DNA from: Lacticaseibacillus absianus | Lineage (GTDB): Bacteria; Bacillota; Bacilli; Lactobacillales; Lactobacillaceae | Length of the DNA: 64,000 bases | NCBI RefSeq assembly: GCF_013407595.1 | Contig: NZ_JABEKX010000004.1 | Coordinates: 1 to 64,000 of the forward strand | Direction of reading: 5' to 3' | Part shown: positions 43,980 through 52,511 of the stretch, one piece after another | Numbering within the stretch: position 1 is the first letter of the stretch | Layout: each line of letters opens with the position of its first letter | Program-made: the position numbers and the translations under genes | The notes under the pieces: generated by a model | Told to the model about the DNA's origin: nothing | Database searches by the model: none | What the model saw: only the letters and a program-made list of their open reading frames with translations

Positions 43980-45431
43980 ATGGACTGGACAACGATCAAG
44001 ACCGTGATCACCGTGATCTACACGCTCAACGTGATCGGTGCGGTGATTACCGTATTCCGCGAGAAGCGCGACATTGCCGCGACCTGGGCGTGGCTGCTCG
44101 TGTTGAACTTTGCCCCGCTGATCGGTTTCATTGCGTATTACTTCTTCGGCCGCAAGCTGTCGCGCCGGCAGTTAGACAAGATCCGGGTGCAGCCGCACGC
44201 TGAGCTCAGCGCCGTGTTGGCCGAGCAGCAGGCGCGCCTGCCCAAGCCTGATCCGGCTGACACGCATGTGCAATCGACGGTCAAGAGCATGATCCGGGAG
44301 TTCCAGAATACGGATCAGAGCTTCGTCACACTGAACAACCAGACTGCGATCTTCACCGATGGGACGACGCTGTTTCGCGATATGCAAAAAGAGATCGCGC
44401 TGGCACAGCACAACGTGTTCGTCGAGTTCTACACGTTCTACGATGATCAGCTGGGCAACACGATCCGTGACACCTTGATCGCCAAGGCGCAAGAAGGGGT
44501 CACCGTGCGGGTGCTGTATGATGCCTGGGGGTCGCTGGGGACCAAAGGCACGTTCTTCGATCCGCTACGCGAAGCTGGGGCGATCGTCGAGCCGTTCCTC
44601 GGGATCCGTTCGCGGTTCGATTTTCGTCTGAACTTCCGCAACCACCGCAAGATCGTCGCGATCGATGGCTGGACCGGCTACATCGGTGGCTTCAACATCG
44701 GGGACCAGTACGTTGGGCGCAGCCAAAAATTCGGTCCGTGGCGGGACACGCACCTGAAGGTCGAAGGCGACGCGGTCCTGGCGCTGCAGCAGCAGTTTAT
44801 CTGCGACTGGGACGCGACGGTGCCCAACCACCCGTTGGACATCAATCAGACGCATTTTCCCAAAACGGTCGGCGGTCTGGGCACCACGATGATGCAGGTC
44901 GTCACCAGTGGGCCACACGACGACCTGGAGCAGATCAAGCTGGGCTACCTCAAGATGATCAACGCCGCGCGGGAGACCTTGTACATCCAGACGCCGTATC
45001 TGATCCCTGACGACGCGGTGCTGACAGCGCTGCGAGGGGCGATCCACTCTGGGGTCGATGTGCGCGTGATGATCCCGCACATGCCAGACCATGCCTTCGT
45101 CTACCGCGCCAGCCAGTACTACGCACGCGGTTTGGCGCAAGATGGCGCCAAAGTTTACTTCTACGAGGCCGGGTTCCTGCACGCCAAGGTCGTGGTCGCA
45201 GATGGGGCGATCGCCTCGGTCGGTTCGGCCAATATGGACTTTCGCAGCTTCAAGCTGAACTTCGAGGCCAACGCCTTCGTTTACGACCGGGTCGTCGCGA
45301 CACGGCTGAACAAGCGGTTCTTGGCTGACATCACGCACAGTCGGTTGGTGACCGCGGCAGATTTTGCCCACATGTCACGCTGGTTGCGCTTTAAGCAGAC
45401 CTTCTCACGGCTGATCTCGCCGATCCTGTAG
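43980..45431 (+). CDS. cls: Cardiolipin synthase
   Basis: A 483-residue membrane phospholipase-D-type enzyme. Two N-terminal membrane helices (residues 5-60) precede two HKD sites: NHRKIVAIDGWTGYIGG near residue 220 and HAKVVVADGAIASVGSANMDFRS near 400. It makes cardiolipin from two phosphatidylglycerols. AAGGAG precedes the ATG. Monocistronic, with a strong terminator. Confidence 0.95.
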   Translation: MDWTTIKTVITVIYTLNVIGAVITVFREKRDIAATWAWLLVLNFAPLIGFIAYYFFGRKLSRRQLDKIRVQPHAELSAVLAEQQARLPKPDPADTHVQSTVKSMIREFQNTDQSFVTLNNQTAIFTDGTTLFRDMQKEIALAQHNVFVEFYTFYDDQLGNTIRDTLIAKAQEGVTVRVLYDAWGSLGTKGTFFDPLREAGAIVEPFLGIRSRFDFRLNFRNHRKIVAIDGWTGYIGGFNIGDQYVGRSQKFGPWRDTHLKVEGDAVLALQQQFICDWDATVPNHPLDINQTHFPKTVGGLGTTMMQVVTSGPHDDLEQIKLGYLKMINAARETLYIQTPYLIPDDAVLTALRGAIHSGVDVRVMIPHMPDHAFVYRASQYYARGLAQDGAKVYFYEAGFLHAKVVVADGAIASVGSANMDFRSFKLNFEANAFVYDRVVATRLNKRFLADITHSRLVTAADFAHMSRWLRFKQTFSRLISPIL

Positions 45432-45448
45432 CGGGGGCGACCGGCCGC

Positions 45449-45484
45449 AAACACGCCTTGCAGCGCTGCAGGGCGTGTTTTTGG
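45449..45484 (+). terminator. Terminator of cls
   Basis: Stem AACACGCC-tt-GCAG / CTGC-ag-GGCGTGTT with a short loop, then TTTTT. Confidence 0.9.
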
Positions 45485-45518
45485 TACGCGCCAAGCGCAG
45501 GCTGCCATGGCGCGCGCG

Positions 45519-46817
45519 TCAGTCGCCGTCGCTGACGCGCTCAGGCGCTGCGGTGACCGCATCGTCGTCCGGTAGCGCCGGCTCAGCCACGCGCTGGTCG
45601 ACGAGCAGGGTGGCGGCGAGCAGTACCGCCGCACCGCCGCCAAAGGCCCACCAACCGGCGCTAGGCGTTAGCAGGTTGGCCAGACCGAGGAAGACGAACT
45701 GGCCGATAGGGGCGCCGATCAGGGCGAGCATGTCGATGACGCCGGAGACCTTGGCCAGCTGGTCCTCAGGTACCAGACGCATCATCATCGCGGAGATGCG
45801 CGGATTGATCTTGCCCATCATGTAACCGAACGCCGGCATCAGGATGAGGATCAGCACCCGCGAACCGCCCCAGATGAAGGCGGCACTGGCGGCCACGAGC
45901 AGCGCCGAGCTGATCGCCATCAGCTTCATCAGCGGGCGCTTGGCGAACAGGTCGTGGGCCAGTAACGACCCGGCGATCAGACCCAGCGAGGTAGCGATGT
46001 TGAGCAGTGCGACGGTGGTCCCGTAGTTGCCCCAGTATAGGTGCGGTGCGCTGAGCAGGGTGACGTTCATCAGGGCCCCGGTGGAGGCGCCGAAGAGGTT
46101 GAAGGCCGTCGCAATTAGGATCACCGCGAACAGGAAGTGCTGGGTGACCAAAAACCGCAGAGCGGCCGGGATGCTACGACGCATTGGCACGCGCGGTGCG
46201 GCGACTGCGGCGATCGGCGGTTGAGCGGCCAGTAGCACGCGGCGCTGGTTGAGCAGCACGGCGGCCGCGGCGACGAAGGTGAGCGCGTTGATCAGACCGA
46301 ACACGCTGTAGTTGTGGTGCAGTAGCACGATGGCCGTTGCGCCGAGACCTTGGAAAATAATCTGGACGGTGGTGTGGCTCGCCGTGGTGAAACCCATCGC
46401 GGCGTTCAGCTCGTTGCCGGGGATCAGCCGGCGCAGCAGCGGCATGCCCAGGCCGTTAGCGTACTGGCCGCACAGGTCGGACATAATGTTGATCGCCAGC
46501 AGACCGATGAACAGCGGTAGGCTGTGCGGTAGCGCGATCGCCACTGCCAGCAGGCCGAACAAGGCGGCCTGAGCCAGGCGCGCGGTGATCATCCAGCGAA
46601 CCTTGCGCCGGGTCTCGTCTGCCAGGTAGCCGGTGATGATCGCCAGTAGGCTGGGTAGCAGCCCGGCCATGGACGCCAGCGACACGGCGAGGGTGCGAAA
46701 CGGCATCTGGCTGGCGTAGACGATGAAGACGATGTTGTACAGTGAATCGCCGATGCCGCTGAGAACATTGGCGTTGAGGGAGGCACGGTAGCCGCGGTTG
46801 GTGAGGTATTCGTGCAT
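45519..46817 (-). CDS. MFS transporter next to an Rgg regulator
   Basis: A 432-residue transporter with about twelve membrane segments (NANVLSGIGDSLYNIVFIVYAS, then GYLADETRRKVRWMITARL in loop 2-3). It resembles MFS drug/peptide exporters often found beside Rgg regulators. ATG 46817 with AGGAAG is used; a GTG three codons upstream is possible. It is divergent from the rgg gene and shares a 112-base intergenic region with a strong palindrome, so it is the probable target. Confidence 0.85.
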   Translation of the reverse strand: MHEYLTNRGYRASLNANVLSGIGDSLYNIVFIVYASQMPFRTLAVSLASMAGLLPSLLAIITGYLADETRRKVRWMITARLAQAALFGLLAVAIALPHSLPLFIGLLAINIMSDLCGQYANGLGMPLLRRLIPGNELNAAMGFTTASHTTVQIIFQGLGATAIVLLHHNYSVFGLINALTFVAAAAVLLNQRRVLLAAQPPIAAVAAPRVPMRRSIPAALRFLVTQHFLFAVILIATAFNLFGASTGALMNVTLLSAPHLYWGNYGTTVALLNIATSLGLIAGSLLAHDLFAKRPLMKLMAISSALLVAASAAFIWGGSRVLILILMPAFGYMMGKINPRISAMMMRLVPEDQLAKVSGVIDMLALIGAPIGQFVFLGLANLLTPSAGWWAFGGGAAVLLAATLLVDQRVAEPALPDDDAVTAAPERVSDGD

Positions 46818-46882
46818 AGAAGCCACTTCCTAACTTGTGATTGTGTCTTCAGTCTAGCGGGCGTATTATCCAAGTTGAGCGA

Positions 46883-46902
46883 TTTTTAACTATAGTCAAA
46901 AA
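46883..46902. promoter_or_regulatory. Palindrome between the MFS and Rgg genes
   Basis: TTTTT-A-ACTATAGT-C-AAAAA: 18 of 20 positions symmetric, in the shared promoter region. It is the obvious candidate for the Rgg operator. Confidence 0.6.
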
Positions 46903-46929
46903 AACGTAGGCGACGCCCAGGAGGGTCAG

Positions 46930-47943
46930 ATGGACGACGGGACATTATTTCGCGAGCTGCGGCGCAACCGACACTTGACGCTACAGCAGGTGGCCGACGC
47001 GACGAACTCGGTGGCGGCGATCAGCAAGTTCGAGCGGGGGCTACTGGCCATCGGCTTCGCGCGCTTCGAGCACCTGCTCGGGCGCATCGAGGTGTCGCTG
47101 GAGGAGTTCGTGTTCCTGCGCGCCCAGCGCACCGTCCAGCTGCCGGCGCCGGATGAGGCCAACCGCTACCGGGAGGGGGCCTTCAACAGCCAGGATGACC
47201 CGGTGTTCGAGGCGCTGATCCAGCGCATGGGTGCGCTGACCTCGACCGGGGTGGACGACCCGGCGATGATCGCCGACTTCGACACCGACGTCGCGCGCTA
47301 CCTGCAGCCGGCGGACGGCCACGTGCCGACGCGCCGTGAGCGGTTCTCCGCCTTGATGATCCAGGTGATGCAGGCCGTTCTGCGGGGCAATGAGCTGGGC
47401 CGCCGCGCCGATCAGCACCCAAGAATTGGGGTGCTGATGGCGAAGCTTAACGAGATGGTGCGGCCGCTGGTCAGCTACCTATACTCCGTTGAAACTTGGG
47501 GGTACTTCGAGCTCTACTGGTTCTCGGTGTTTCACATCTTCATCGCTAACGATACGAGCCATCAGCTGTTGCGCGTGGCGCTCACTCGATCCGAGCAGTA
47601 CGCGCTATTTCCCAGCGTCCAGCATATGCGGGTCGACCTGTTATTCGGCGTGTTCACCGACTTCATCAACGCGCGCCAGCTGCAGTGGGCGCAGGCCGCG
47701 TTAGCCGAAGCGGACCGCCAGATCCAGCGCACTGGCGACCTCGGACACGCCAACAACCTGCTGTTCTGCCGCGGTTGGTTCCAGATCATCGCCGGGGACG
47801 TCGCCGGCGGGACCCAGACCTGCCAGCAGGCCATCAGCATCGAGCGCATCCTGGGCGTGCGCTCCGATCACGGCTATGCTGACGTCCTGCGCATCATCTT
47901 GCGCAACCAGGAAGACGGGAGCAGCGCGGCGTTCTATATGTAA
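46930..47943 (+). CDS. Rgg/GadR/MutR-family transcriptional regulator
   Basis: A 337-residue regulator. The N-terminal HTH (FRELRRNRHLTLQQVADATNSVAAISKFERG, residues 7-38) is followed by the helical TPR-like Rgg peptide-binding domain (about 80-330). Members sense short peptides or metabolites. AGGAGG precedes the ATG. No short hydrophobic peptide gene was found in the 112-base divergent region or directly downstream, so the signal is unknown. Confidence 0.87.
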   Translation: MDDGTLFRELRRNRHLTLQQVADATNSVAAISKFERGLLAIGFARFEHLLGRIEVSLEEFVFLRAQRTVQLPAPDEANRYREGAFNSQDDPVFEALIQRMGALTSTGVDDPAMIADFDTDVARYLQPADGHVPTRRERFSALMIQVMQAVLRGNELGRRADQHPRIGVLMAKLNEMVRPLVSYLYSVETWGYFELYWFSVFHIFIANDTSHQLLRVALTRSEQYALFPSVQHMRVDLLFGVFTDFINARQLQWAQAALAEADRQIQRTGDLGHANNLLFCRGWFQIIAGDVAGGTQTCQQAISIERILGVRSDHGYADVLRIILRNQEDGSSAAFYM

Positions 47944-47948
47944 AAACA

Positions 47949-47976
47949 TTGTCTACAACCATTTTTGTGGTATGCT
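47949..47976 (+). promoter_or_regulatory. Promoter of the aquaporin gene
   Basis: TTGTCT (47949-47954), 16-bp spacer, TATGCT (47971-47976). Confidence 0.6.
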
Positions 47977-48026
47977 TAGGAGGTTCACGCAATGCAATTA
48001 TCACGAAACTTATTGGAGGCACTCAC

Positions 48027-48680
48027 ATGCAAAAATTAGTTGCTGAATTTATGGGGACGTTCCTGCTGGTCTTTCTCGGTAGCGGGGCGGTCCTGTTCGC
48101 GAAAGGTGACGCACTGACCATTGCGATCGGCTTCGGGCTGGCGATCACGATCTCGGCGTACGCGTTCGGCGGGATCTCTGGCGGTCACTTCAACCCGGCG
48201 GTCACCACCGCAATGGTGATCAACGGGCGGACGCCGCTGATGGATGGTGTCGGCTATGTGATCGCACAGATCATCGGTGCGATCGCGGCTAGCGGCGCAG
48301 TGCGCGTGATCGTTGATGCCCTGAAGCTGCCAACGACGCAGATGGCGCAGACGGACTTCCCCAAGCTCAGCGTCGGGGTCGCGTTTTTCGTTGAAGCCCT
48401 CGCAACGTTCTTGTTCCTGATGGTGATCTTGGCGGTCACGGCCGACCGGTTCGGCAACGCCGAGTTCGCAGGCTTAGCGATCGGGGTCGCCTTAATGCTC
48501 CTGATCATCTTCTCCGTCAACTTGACGGGGGCGTCCCTGAACCCGGCGCGGTCCATCGGGCCAGCGTTGTTTGCTGGCGGCACTGGGTTGAACCACTTGT
48601 GGCTCTACATCGCCGCACCTGAAGTCGGCGCGATCTTGGCCGCATTCGCCGGGCGCTTCCTGCTGGGCACTGAAGATTAG
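48027..48680 (+). CDS. Aquaporin (MIP family, AqpZ-like)
   Basis: A 217-residue channel with six membrane segments and the two pore motifs, GGHFNPAVT near residue 60 and SLNPARSIGPAL near residue 172. The selectivity-filter arginine follows the second NPA. The short loops favour a water channel over a glycerol facilitator. ATG 48027 has TTGGAGG upstream; a longer frame would start inside the promoter and is rejected. Confidence 0.93.
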   Translation: MQKLVAEFMGTFLLVFLGSGAVLFAKGDALTIAIGFGLAITISAYAFGGISGGHFNPAVTTAMVINGRTPLMDGVGYVIAQIIGAIAASGAVRVIVDALKLPTTQMAQTDFPKLSVGVAFFVEALATFLFLMVILAVTADRFGNAEFAGLAIGVALMLLIIFSVNLTGASLNPARSIGPALFAGGTGLNHLWLYIAAPEVGAILAAFAGRFLLGTED

Positions 48681-48690
48681 ACGAACCACG

Positions 48691-48718
48691 AGCCGAGGCT
48701 AAGTCCTCGGCTTTTTTT
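48691..48718 (+). terminator. Terminator of the aquaporin gene
   Basis: Perfect 8-bp stem AGCCGAGG / CCTCGGCT with a CTAAGT loop, then TTTTTT. Confidence 0.92.
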
Positions 48719-48794
48719 GTCGGGTGCTTGGTCTGGGCAAGCCTCGGTCGTCAACCAACAGATGATCACTTGTGACCTGATGCACATAAAAACG

Positions 48795-48824
48795 TTAACA
48801 CGACTGTAGTATTAGACGTATAAT
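48795..48824 (+). promoter_or_regulatory. Promoter and operator copy 1 of the HTH-protein gene
   Basis: TTAACA (48795-48800), 18 bp, TATAAT (48819-48824). The spacer holds TAACACGACTGTAGTATTA (48796-48814), copy 1 of a 19-bp imperfect palindrome with core ACGACTGT, so the protein probably represses itself. Confidence 0.7.
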
Positions 48825-48845
48825 ATAACCGGTGAGGTGAATGAC

Positions 48846-49436
48846 ATGAAGGTCGAACAGGCAGTGGCCGTATTACAGGCACGGGGGTTGGTGAGCAACG
48901 CGGAGACGGTCCGGCGCTGGATCAGAGCGGGCAAACTGCAAGCGACGTTGTGCAGTCGTAAGGCGGGATATGACATTGATGAGGCTGATCTGGCGGCATT
49001 CGTCGATGCGCGAGACTGGCATCAAGTCAAGCAGGTGAAGGCCCGTGAGGCGGACCGTTACCAACAAGGGGTCCAAGCAGGTCAGGCGGAGATGAGGCGC
49101 GCCTACGAGCAGCGCCTGAAGCAGCTGATCATTGCAGGCGCAGCCGAGGCCGAGTTTGCGATCGGACGACTGGAGTTACAACGGGCGGTCTTGGCGGATC
49201 CGGCGACCACCCGTAGTCAGGCGATCTTGATCGGTTTGAACCGCGACTTCTTCGGGCCATACGCGAGCAAGCCTTGGTCGAAGATTGTGGTCCGGGTGAC
49301 TGGCGAGTGGCTGACCTGGCAGCAAGGGCAGATCGTGATTCACTGGCCGGAGCTCGTCGCAGCAGGTCCGCACCCCGATGCCGGGTGGGTGCTTCGAGTG
49401 ATCGTGATCTGGGCGCAACGGCGGTTTCAGGCCTGA
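48846..49436 (+). CDS. HTH (excisionase/MerR-like) DNA-binding protein of unknown type
   Basis: A 196-residue protein. Residues 1-55 look like an HTH_17-type winged helix (VEQAVAVLQARGLVSNAETVRRWIRAGKL, then DIDEADLAAFVDAR). A basic coiled region (60-105) leads to a C-terminal domain I do not recognise. It starts at ATG 48846 after GGTGAGGTG. It stands alone before a PTS operon, with copies of one palindrome at its own promoter and three more before the PTS gene, so it is the probable local regulator. Confidence 0.7.
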   Translation: MKVEQAVAVLQARGLVSNAETVRRWIRAGKLQATLCSRKAGYDIDEADLAAFVDARDWHQVKQVKAREADRYQQGVQAGQAEMRRAYEQRLKQLIIAGAAEAEFAIGRLELQRAVLADPATTRSQAILIGLNRDFFGPYASKPWSKIVVRVTGEWLTWQQGQIVIHWPELVAAGPHPDAGWVLRVIVIWAQRRFQA

Positions 49437-49464
49437 AGGCTAGGCTCGTTAAGGGCCTTTTTTT
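49436..49464 (+). terminator. Weak terminator after the HTH-protein gene
   Basis: Short stem AAGGC / GCCTT with a 14-base loop, then a run of seven T. Confidence 0.55.
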
Positions 49465-49475
49465 GTGCCTGCGTT

Positions 49476-49494
49476 TATCACGACAGTTATATTA
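49476..49494 (+). promoter_or_regulatory. Operator-like palindrome, copy 2
   Basis: TATCACGACAGTTATATTA, matching TAWCACGACWGTNRTAWTA. It is just after the terminator of the HTH-protein gene. The interval 49437-49797 has no gene; it is AT-rich and holds copies 2-4. Confidence 0.6.
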
Positions 49495-49611
49495 GGCAAA
49501 AAACGGGGCGATTAAATAACGAAATTCAAAGTGGCACGAACGCGACGAACAAATTGGTGATACGCGTGCTGTGGATCGCTAAAGGCGTCGCGATAGACTC
49601 GAATCGTCGCT

Positions 49612-49630
49612 TATCACGACTGTTGTAATA
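49612..49630 (+). promoter_or_regulatory. Operator-like palindrome, copy 3
   Basis: TATCACGACTGTTGTAATA, the most symmetric copy (TATnACnACnGTnGTnATA). It lies about 55 bases upstream of the PTS -35. Confidence 0.7.
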
Positions 49631-49682
49631 TCGAATCGAAAACTATTTAACAAAAACGGCTTAAAAAAGAACAAAAAACCCG

Positions 49683-49728
49683 TTGACACGAAATTGTGAA
49701 ACTGTTTACAATTACGACTGTGTTCAAG
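49683..49728 (+). promoter_or_regulatory. PTS promoter with cre-like site and operator copy 4
   Basis: -35 TTGACA (49683-49688), 17 bp, -10 TTACAA (49706-49711). TGAAACTGTTTACA (49697-49710) matches the cre consensus with one mismatch and lies between the boxes. Copy 4 of the palindrome (49710-49728, core ACGACTGT, degenerate right half) covers the start point. Both CcpA and the local regulator could act here. Confidence 0.65.
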
Positions 49729-49797
49729 GCCTGACACCGATCATTATGACCAATACGGCCAATGCAGCCGTGTGTGACCACGAAGGAGGATGGTTTT

Positions 49798-51090
49798 ATG
49801 AGTAGTACGGGTTCTAAAGTGCAATCATTCATGCAAGAGAAGTTATTACCGATCGGGACGAAGATCGGGGGCGAACGGCACCTTGTTGCGATCCGTGATG
49901 GGTTAGTGACCACGATGCCACTGATCATCGTGGGCTCTGTGTTCGTGATCTTGTCGAGTTTTCCGTGGCCGGCTTTCAACCAATTCATTGCGGGTATGTT
50001 CGGGGATCAGTGGCAGGCGAACATGAACTTCGTCGTTGATGCGACGTTCAGTGTGATGGCCCTGCTCGATGCCTTCACCATCGCTTACAGCCTGGCGAAT
50101 TCATACAAGGTCAGTGGCGTCTCAGCCGGCCTGCTGTCCCTATCGACGTTCATTCTCGTGACACCGATGTCTAAAACTGGGCTGGATCTCGCTTATCTAG
50201 GGAGCAAGGGCCTGTTTGTGGCGATCCTGGTCGCGCTGGTCTCAGCCGAAGTGTTCCGGTTCTTCGTGCAGAAAAACATCGTGATCAAGTTGCCAGACAA
50301 CGTGCCGCCTGCAGTCAGTCGCTCCTTTGTTGCCCTGATCCCATCGGGGGTGACCTTGACGCTGTTCTGGGTCGTTCGCTTGCTGATCTCAACGATCGGG
50401 CACACGAACATCCACGATATGATCTACACGTTCGTCGGTCAGCCGCTGTCGGCGATCGGGGACGGCTATGCGGGTGGGGTCTTTGCCATCCTGGTGACGT
50501 CCGTCTTCTGGATGGTCGGGATCCACGGCTGGGACCTGGTGCTCAGTGTGATGCAGCCGACTTGGCTGCAGTTCGTGGATGAGAACCGTGTGGCCTTTCA
50601 GGCGGGCAAAACGATCCCGCATATCCTCAACTACACGTTCATGAACGTGTTTGTCTGGGTTGGCGGGTCTGGTGTGTTGCTCGGGTTGGCCCTACTGTTG
50701 TTCTTCAAGAGTAAGAGTCAGTACATGCGACAGATGGGGCACCTCGGCCTGCCACCGACCGTCTTTGCGGTCAACGAGCCGCTGATGTTCGGGCTCCCGG
50801 TCGTCATGAACCCGCTGATCCTTGTGCCGTATGTGATCTCTCCGTTGGTCTGCTTCACGCTGTCGTATGTGTCGATGGCGATCGGGTTAGTGGCTCCGGC
50901 GGTCGTCTTAGTGCCGTGGTCGATGCCGCCGATCATCGGCGGCTACTTAGCCACCGGTGGTCATATTTCAGGGGCGATCTTGCAGGTCGTGATCATCGCG
51001 GTATCGACGATCATCTACTACCCGTTCTTCAAGATGATCGATAACAAGGCGTTGCGTGAAGAGCAGGGCGACGAAACCGTCGCAGATTAG
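49798..51090 (+). CDS. PTS cellobiose-family IIC without its own IIA/IIB
   Basis: A 430-residue IIC of the lactose/cellobiose family: LVAIRDGLVTTMPLIIVGSVFVILSSFP near the start, GIHGWDLVLSVMQP in the middle, AVNEPLMFGLPVVMNPL near residue 325. No IIA, IIB or phospho-glycosidase gene is adjacent; the partner genes are a barrel-like protein and two cupins. AAGGAGG lies eight bases before ATG 49798; an in-frame ATG at 49762 has no support. The substrate is unknown. Confidence 0.9.
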   Translation: MSSTGSKVQSFMQEKLLPIGTKIGGERHLVAIRDGLVTTMPLIIVGSVFVILSSFPWPAFNQFIAGMFGDQWQANMNFVVDATFSVMALLDAFTIAYSLANSYKVSGVSAGLLSLSTFILVTPMSKTGLDLAYLGSKGLFVAILVALVSAEVFRFFVQKNIVIKLPDNVPPAVSRSFVALIPSGVTLTLFWVVRLLISTIGHTNIHDMIYTFVGQPLSAIGDGYAGGVFAILVTSVFWMVGIHGWDLVLSVMQPTWLQFVDENRVAFQAGKTIPHILNYTFMNVFVWVGGSGVLLGLALLLFFKSKSQYMRQMGHLGLPPTVFAVNEPLMFGLPVVMNPLILVPYVISPLVCFTLSYVSMAIGLVAPAVVLVPWSMPPIIGGYLATGGHISGAILQVVIIAVSTIIYYPFFKMIDNKALREEQGDETVAD

Positions 51091-51104
51091 AGGAGAAAGC
51101 TGAT

Positions 51105-52004
51105 ATGGTTGTGAAGCGATTATTGAATTGTACGGCGAGTGACTTTGCGCAATTCGGGCGTGCGGAATTGGTCGCGAGTATCGCGGCAAGTGCGGGGCGC
51201 ACGATCCTCGCGGAGAATGATGTGGCGCTGGATCCGATGACGAAGAACATTACGAATGCGGAGTATGTGGCGGCTTTTGGGACGGACCTGATCCTGCTGA
51301 ACTTGTTCGACTTCGGTACTCGGGCGATCAAAGGCCTGCCGGCCAGCGACGATCCGATCCGGCTGCTGAAGAAGCTGACCGGTCGGCCGATCGGCGTGAA
51401 CTTAGAACCGGTTGACCCAGACGCGACGCTGAGTGAGACGACCAAGGCGATCTCGTCCGGTCGAATCGCGAGTGCCACTAACCTGAAGCTCGCATCGACG
51501 CTCGGGTTCGACTTCATCTGCCTGACGGGAAACCCTTCGACAGGGGTGTCTAACCGTGAGATCACGGCGGCAGTGCGGCTGGCCAAGCGTCATTTCAACG
51601 GGATGATCATTGCGGGTAAGATGCACGGCGCGGGAGTCTCCGAGCCGGTGATCGATCATCAGATCGCCAGTGATTACATCGCGGCGGGGGCGGATGTGAT
51701 CCTGATCCCGGTCGCCGGGACGATCCCGGGGTTGAGTGAGCTGGAAATGAGCGAGATGGTGCATTTTGTGCATGAACAAGACCGGCTCGTCATGGGGGCG
51801 ATCGGCACGACGCAAGAAGGGGCGGACGTCGGGACGATCCGGGCGCTGGCACTGACGAGTAAGCGTGCGGGTTGCGACATCCACCACATCGGGGACGGCG
51901 GGTTCTCCGGTCATGCGGACCCCGAGAATATCCTGCAGTTGTCCATCGCAGTCCGCGGCAAGCGGCACACGTTCCACCGGATGGCCTTGTCTGTCGAACG
52001 CTAA
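51105..52004 (+). CDS. PTS-associated TIM-barrel-like protein of unknown function
   Basis: A 299-residue soluble protein with alternating strands and helices: LLNLFDFGTRAIKGLP, RPIGVNLEP, GFDFICLTGNPSTGVS, GMIIAGKMHGAG, GADVILIPVAGTIPG, VMGAIGTTQEGAD and a C-terminal DIHHIGDGGFSG. It resembles an uncharacterised barrel family (DUF7916 as I recall) that accompanies PTS genes in Firmicutes. The glycine-rich loops suggest a phosphate-binding (beta/alpha)8 enzyme acting on the imported sugar phosphate; that is inference. It starts 15 bases after the IIC stop. Confidence 0.7.
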   Translation: MVVKRLLNCTASDFAQFGRAELVASIAASAGRTILAENDVALDPMTKNITNAEYVAAFGTDLILLNLFDFGTRAIKGLPASDDPIRLLKKLTGRPIGVNLEPVDPDATLSETTKAISSGRIASATNLKLASTLGFDFICLTGNPSTGVSNREITAAVRLAKRHFNGMIIAGKMHGAGVSEPVIDHQIASDYIAAGADVILIPVAGTIPGLSELEMSEMVHFVHEQDRLVMGAIGTTQEGADVGTIRALALTSKRAGCDIHHIGDGGFSGHADPENILQLSIAVRGKRHTFHRMALSVER

Positions 52005-52057
52005 GACGTGGCTTGCAGCGGTGGCGTACCAACATTGCTGCAAGCAATACCCCCGAG

Positions 52058-52087
52058 CACGCTGATCGTAGATCGGCGTGTTTTTTT
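52058..52087 (+). terminator. Terminator of the PTS/barrel pair
   Basis: CACGCTGATC / GATCGGCGTG (one T-G pair) with a GTA loop and seven T. Just before it, CTTGCAGC (52012-52019) and GCTGCAAG (52037-52044) form another perfect 8-bp stem. Confidence 0.85.
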
Positions 52088-52137
52088 GACTCGTGACGAG
52101 ACCGGTGAGGAGACTCGGCCAGTCCCGTCGACTGTGG

Positions 52138-52166
52138 TTGCAAAACATGTGCGAACGGGGTACAAC
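52138..52166 (+). promoter_or_regulatory. Promoter of the cupin pair
   Basis: TTGCAA (52138-52143), 17-bp spacer, TACAAC (52161-52166). Confidence 0.65.
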
Positions 52167-52195
52167 AGAAAGAGCGATACCGAGGAGGGCCACAC

Positions 52196-52501
52196 ATGAC
52201 CGTTTTAGACTTAGCGAATTTGATCCAGTACCGGGAGCACGCGATCGCCAGTCGGTCGTTCGGGCGCAAGCTTGGCATCGACTTACCATTCGTCGCCTAT
52301 GCCTTTGATGCTGGCGAGTGCATCAGTAACGAACGATCGGTGCTGACGCGACTGATCCAGGTGATCGATGGCACACTGATGGTGGTGGCCGCAACGACCA
52401 CGGCGGTCACAGCCGGCCAGATGATCGTGATCCCAGCCGACACGCCACACATGCTGCGTGCAGACGAACGGTGTCGGTTCATTCAGATCGAGACGAAATG
52501 A
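52196..52501 (+). CDS. Small cupin protein 1
   Basis: A 101-residue single cupin. The second cupin motif is clear (VTAGQMIVIPADTPHML); the first lacks the usual HxH cluster (DAGECISNERS), so metal binding is doubtful. GAGGAGGG precedes the ATG. It is paired with a second cupin and follows the IIC/barrel genes, possibly acting on the same sugar or sensing it. Confidence 0.75.
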   Translation: MTVLDLANLIQYREHAIASRSFGRKLGIDLPFVAYAFDAGECISNERSVLTRLIQVIDGTLMVVAATTTAVTAGQMIVIPADTPHMLRADERCRFIQIETK

Positions 52502-52511
52502 GGAGGGCCCC

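Noticed and set aside
49503-49797. A further gene between the HTH protein and the PTS IIC
   Set aside because: The stretch is AT-rich, holds operators and a promoter, and frames there lack ribosome sites.
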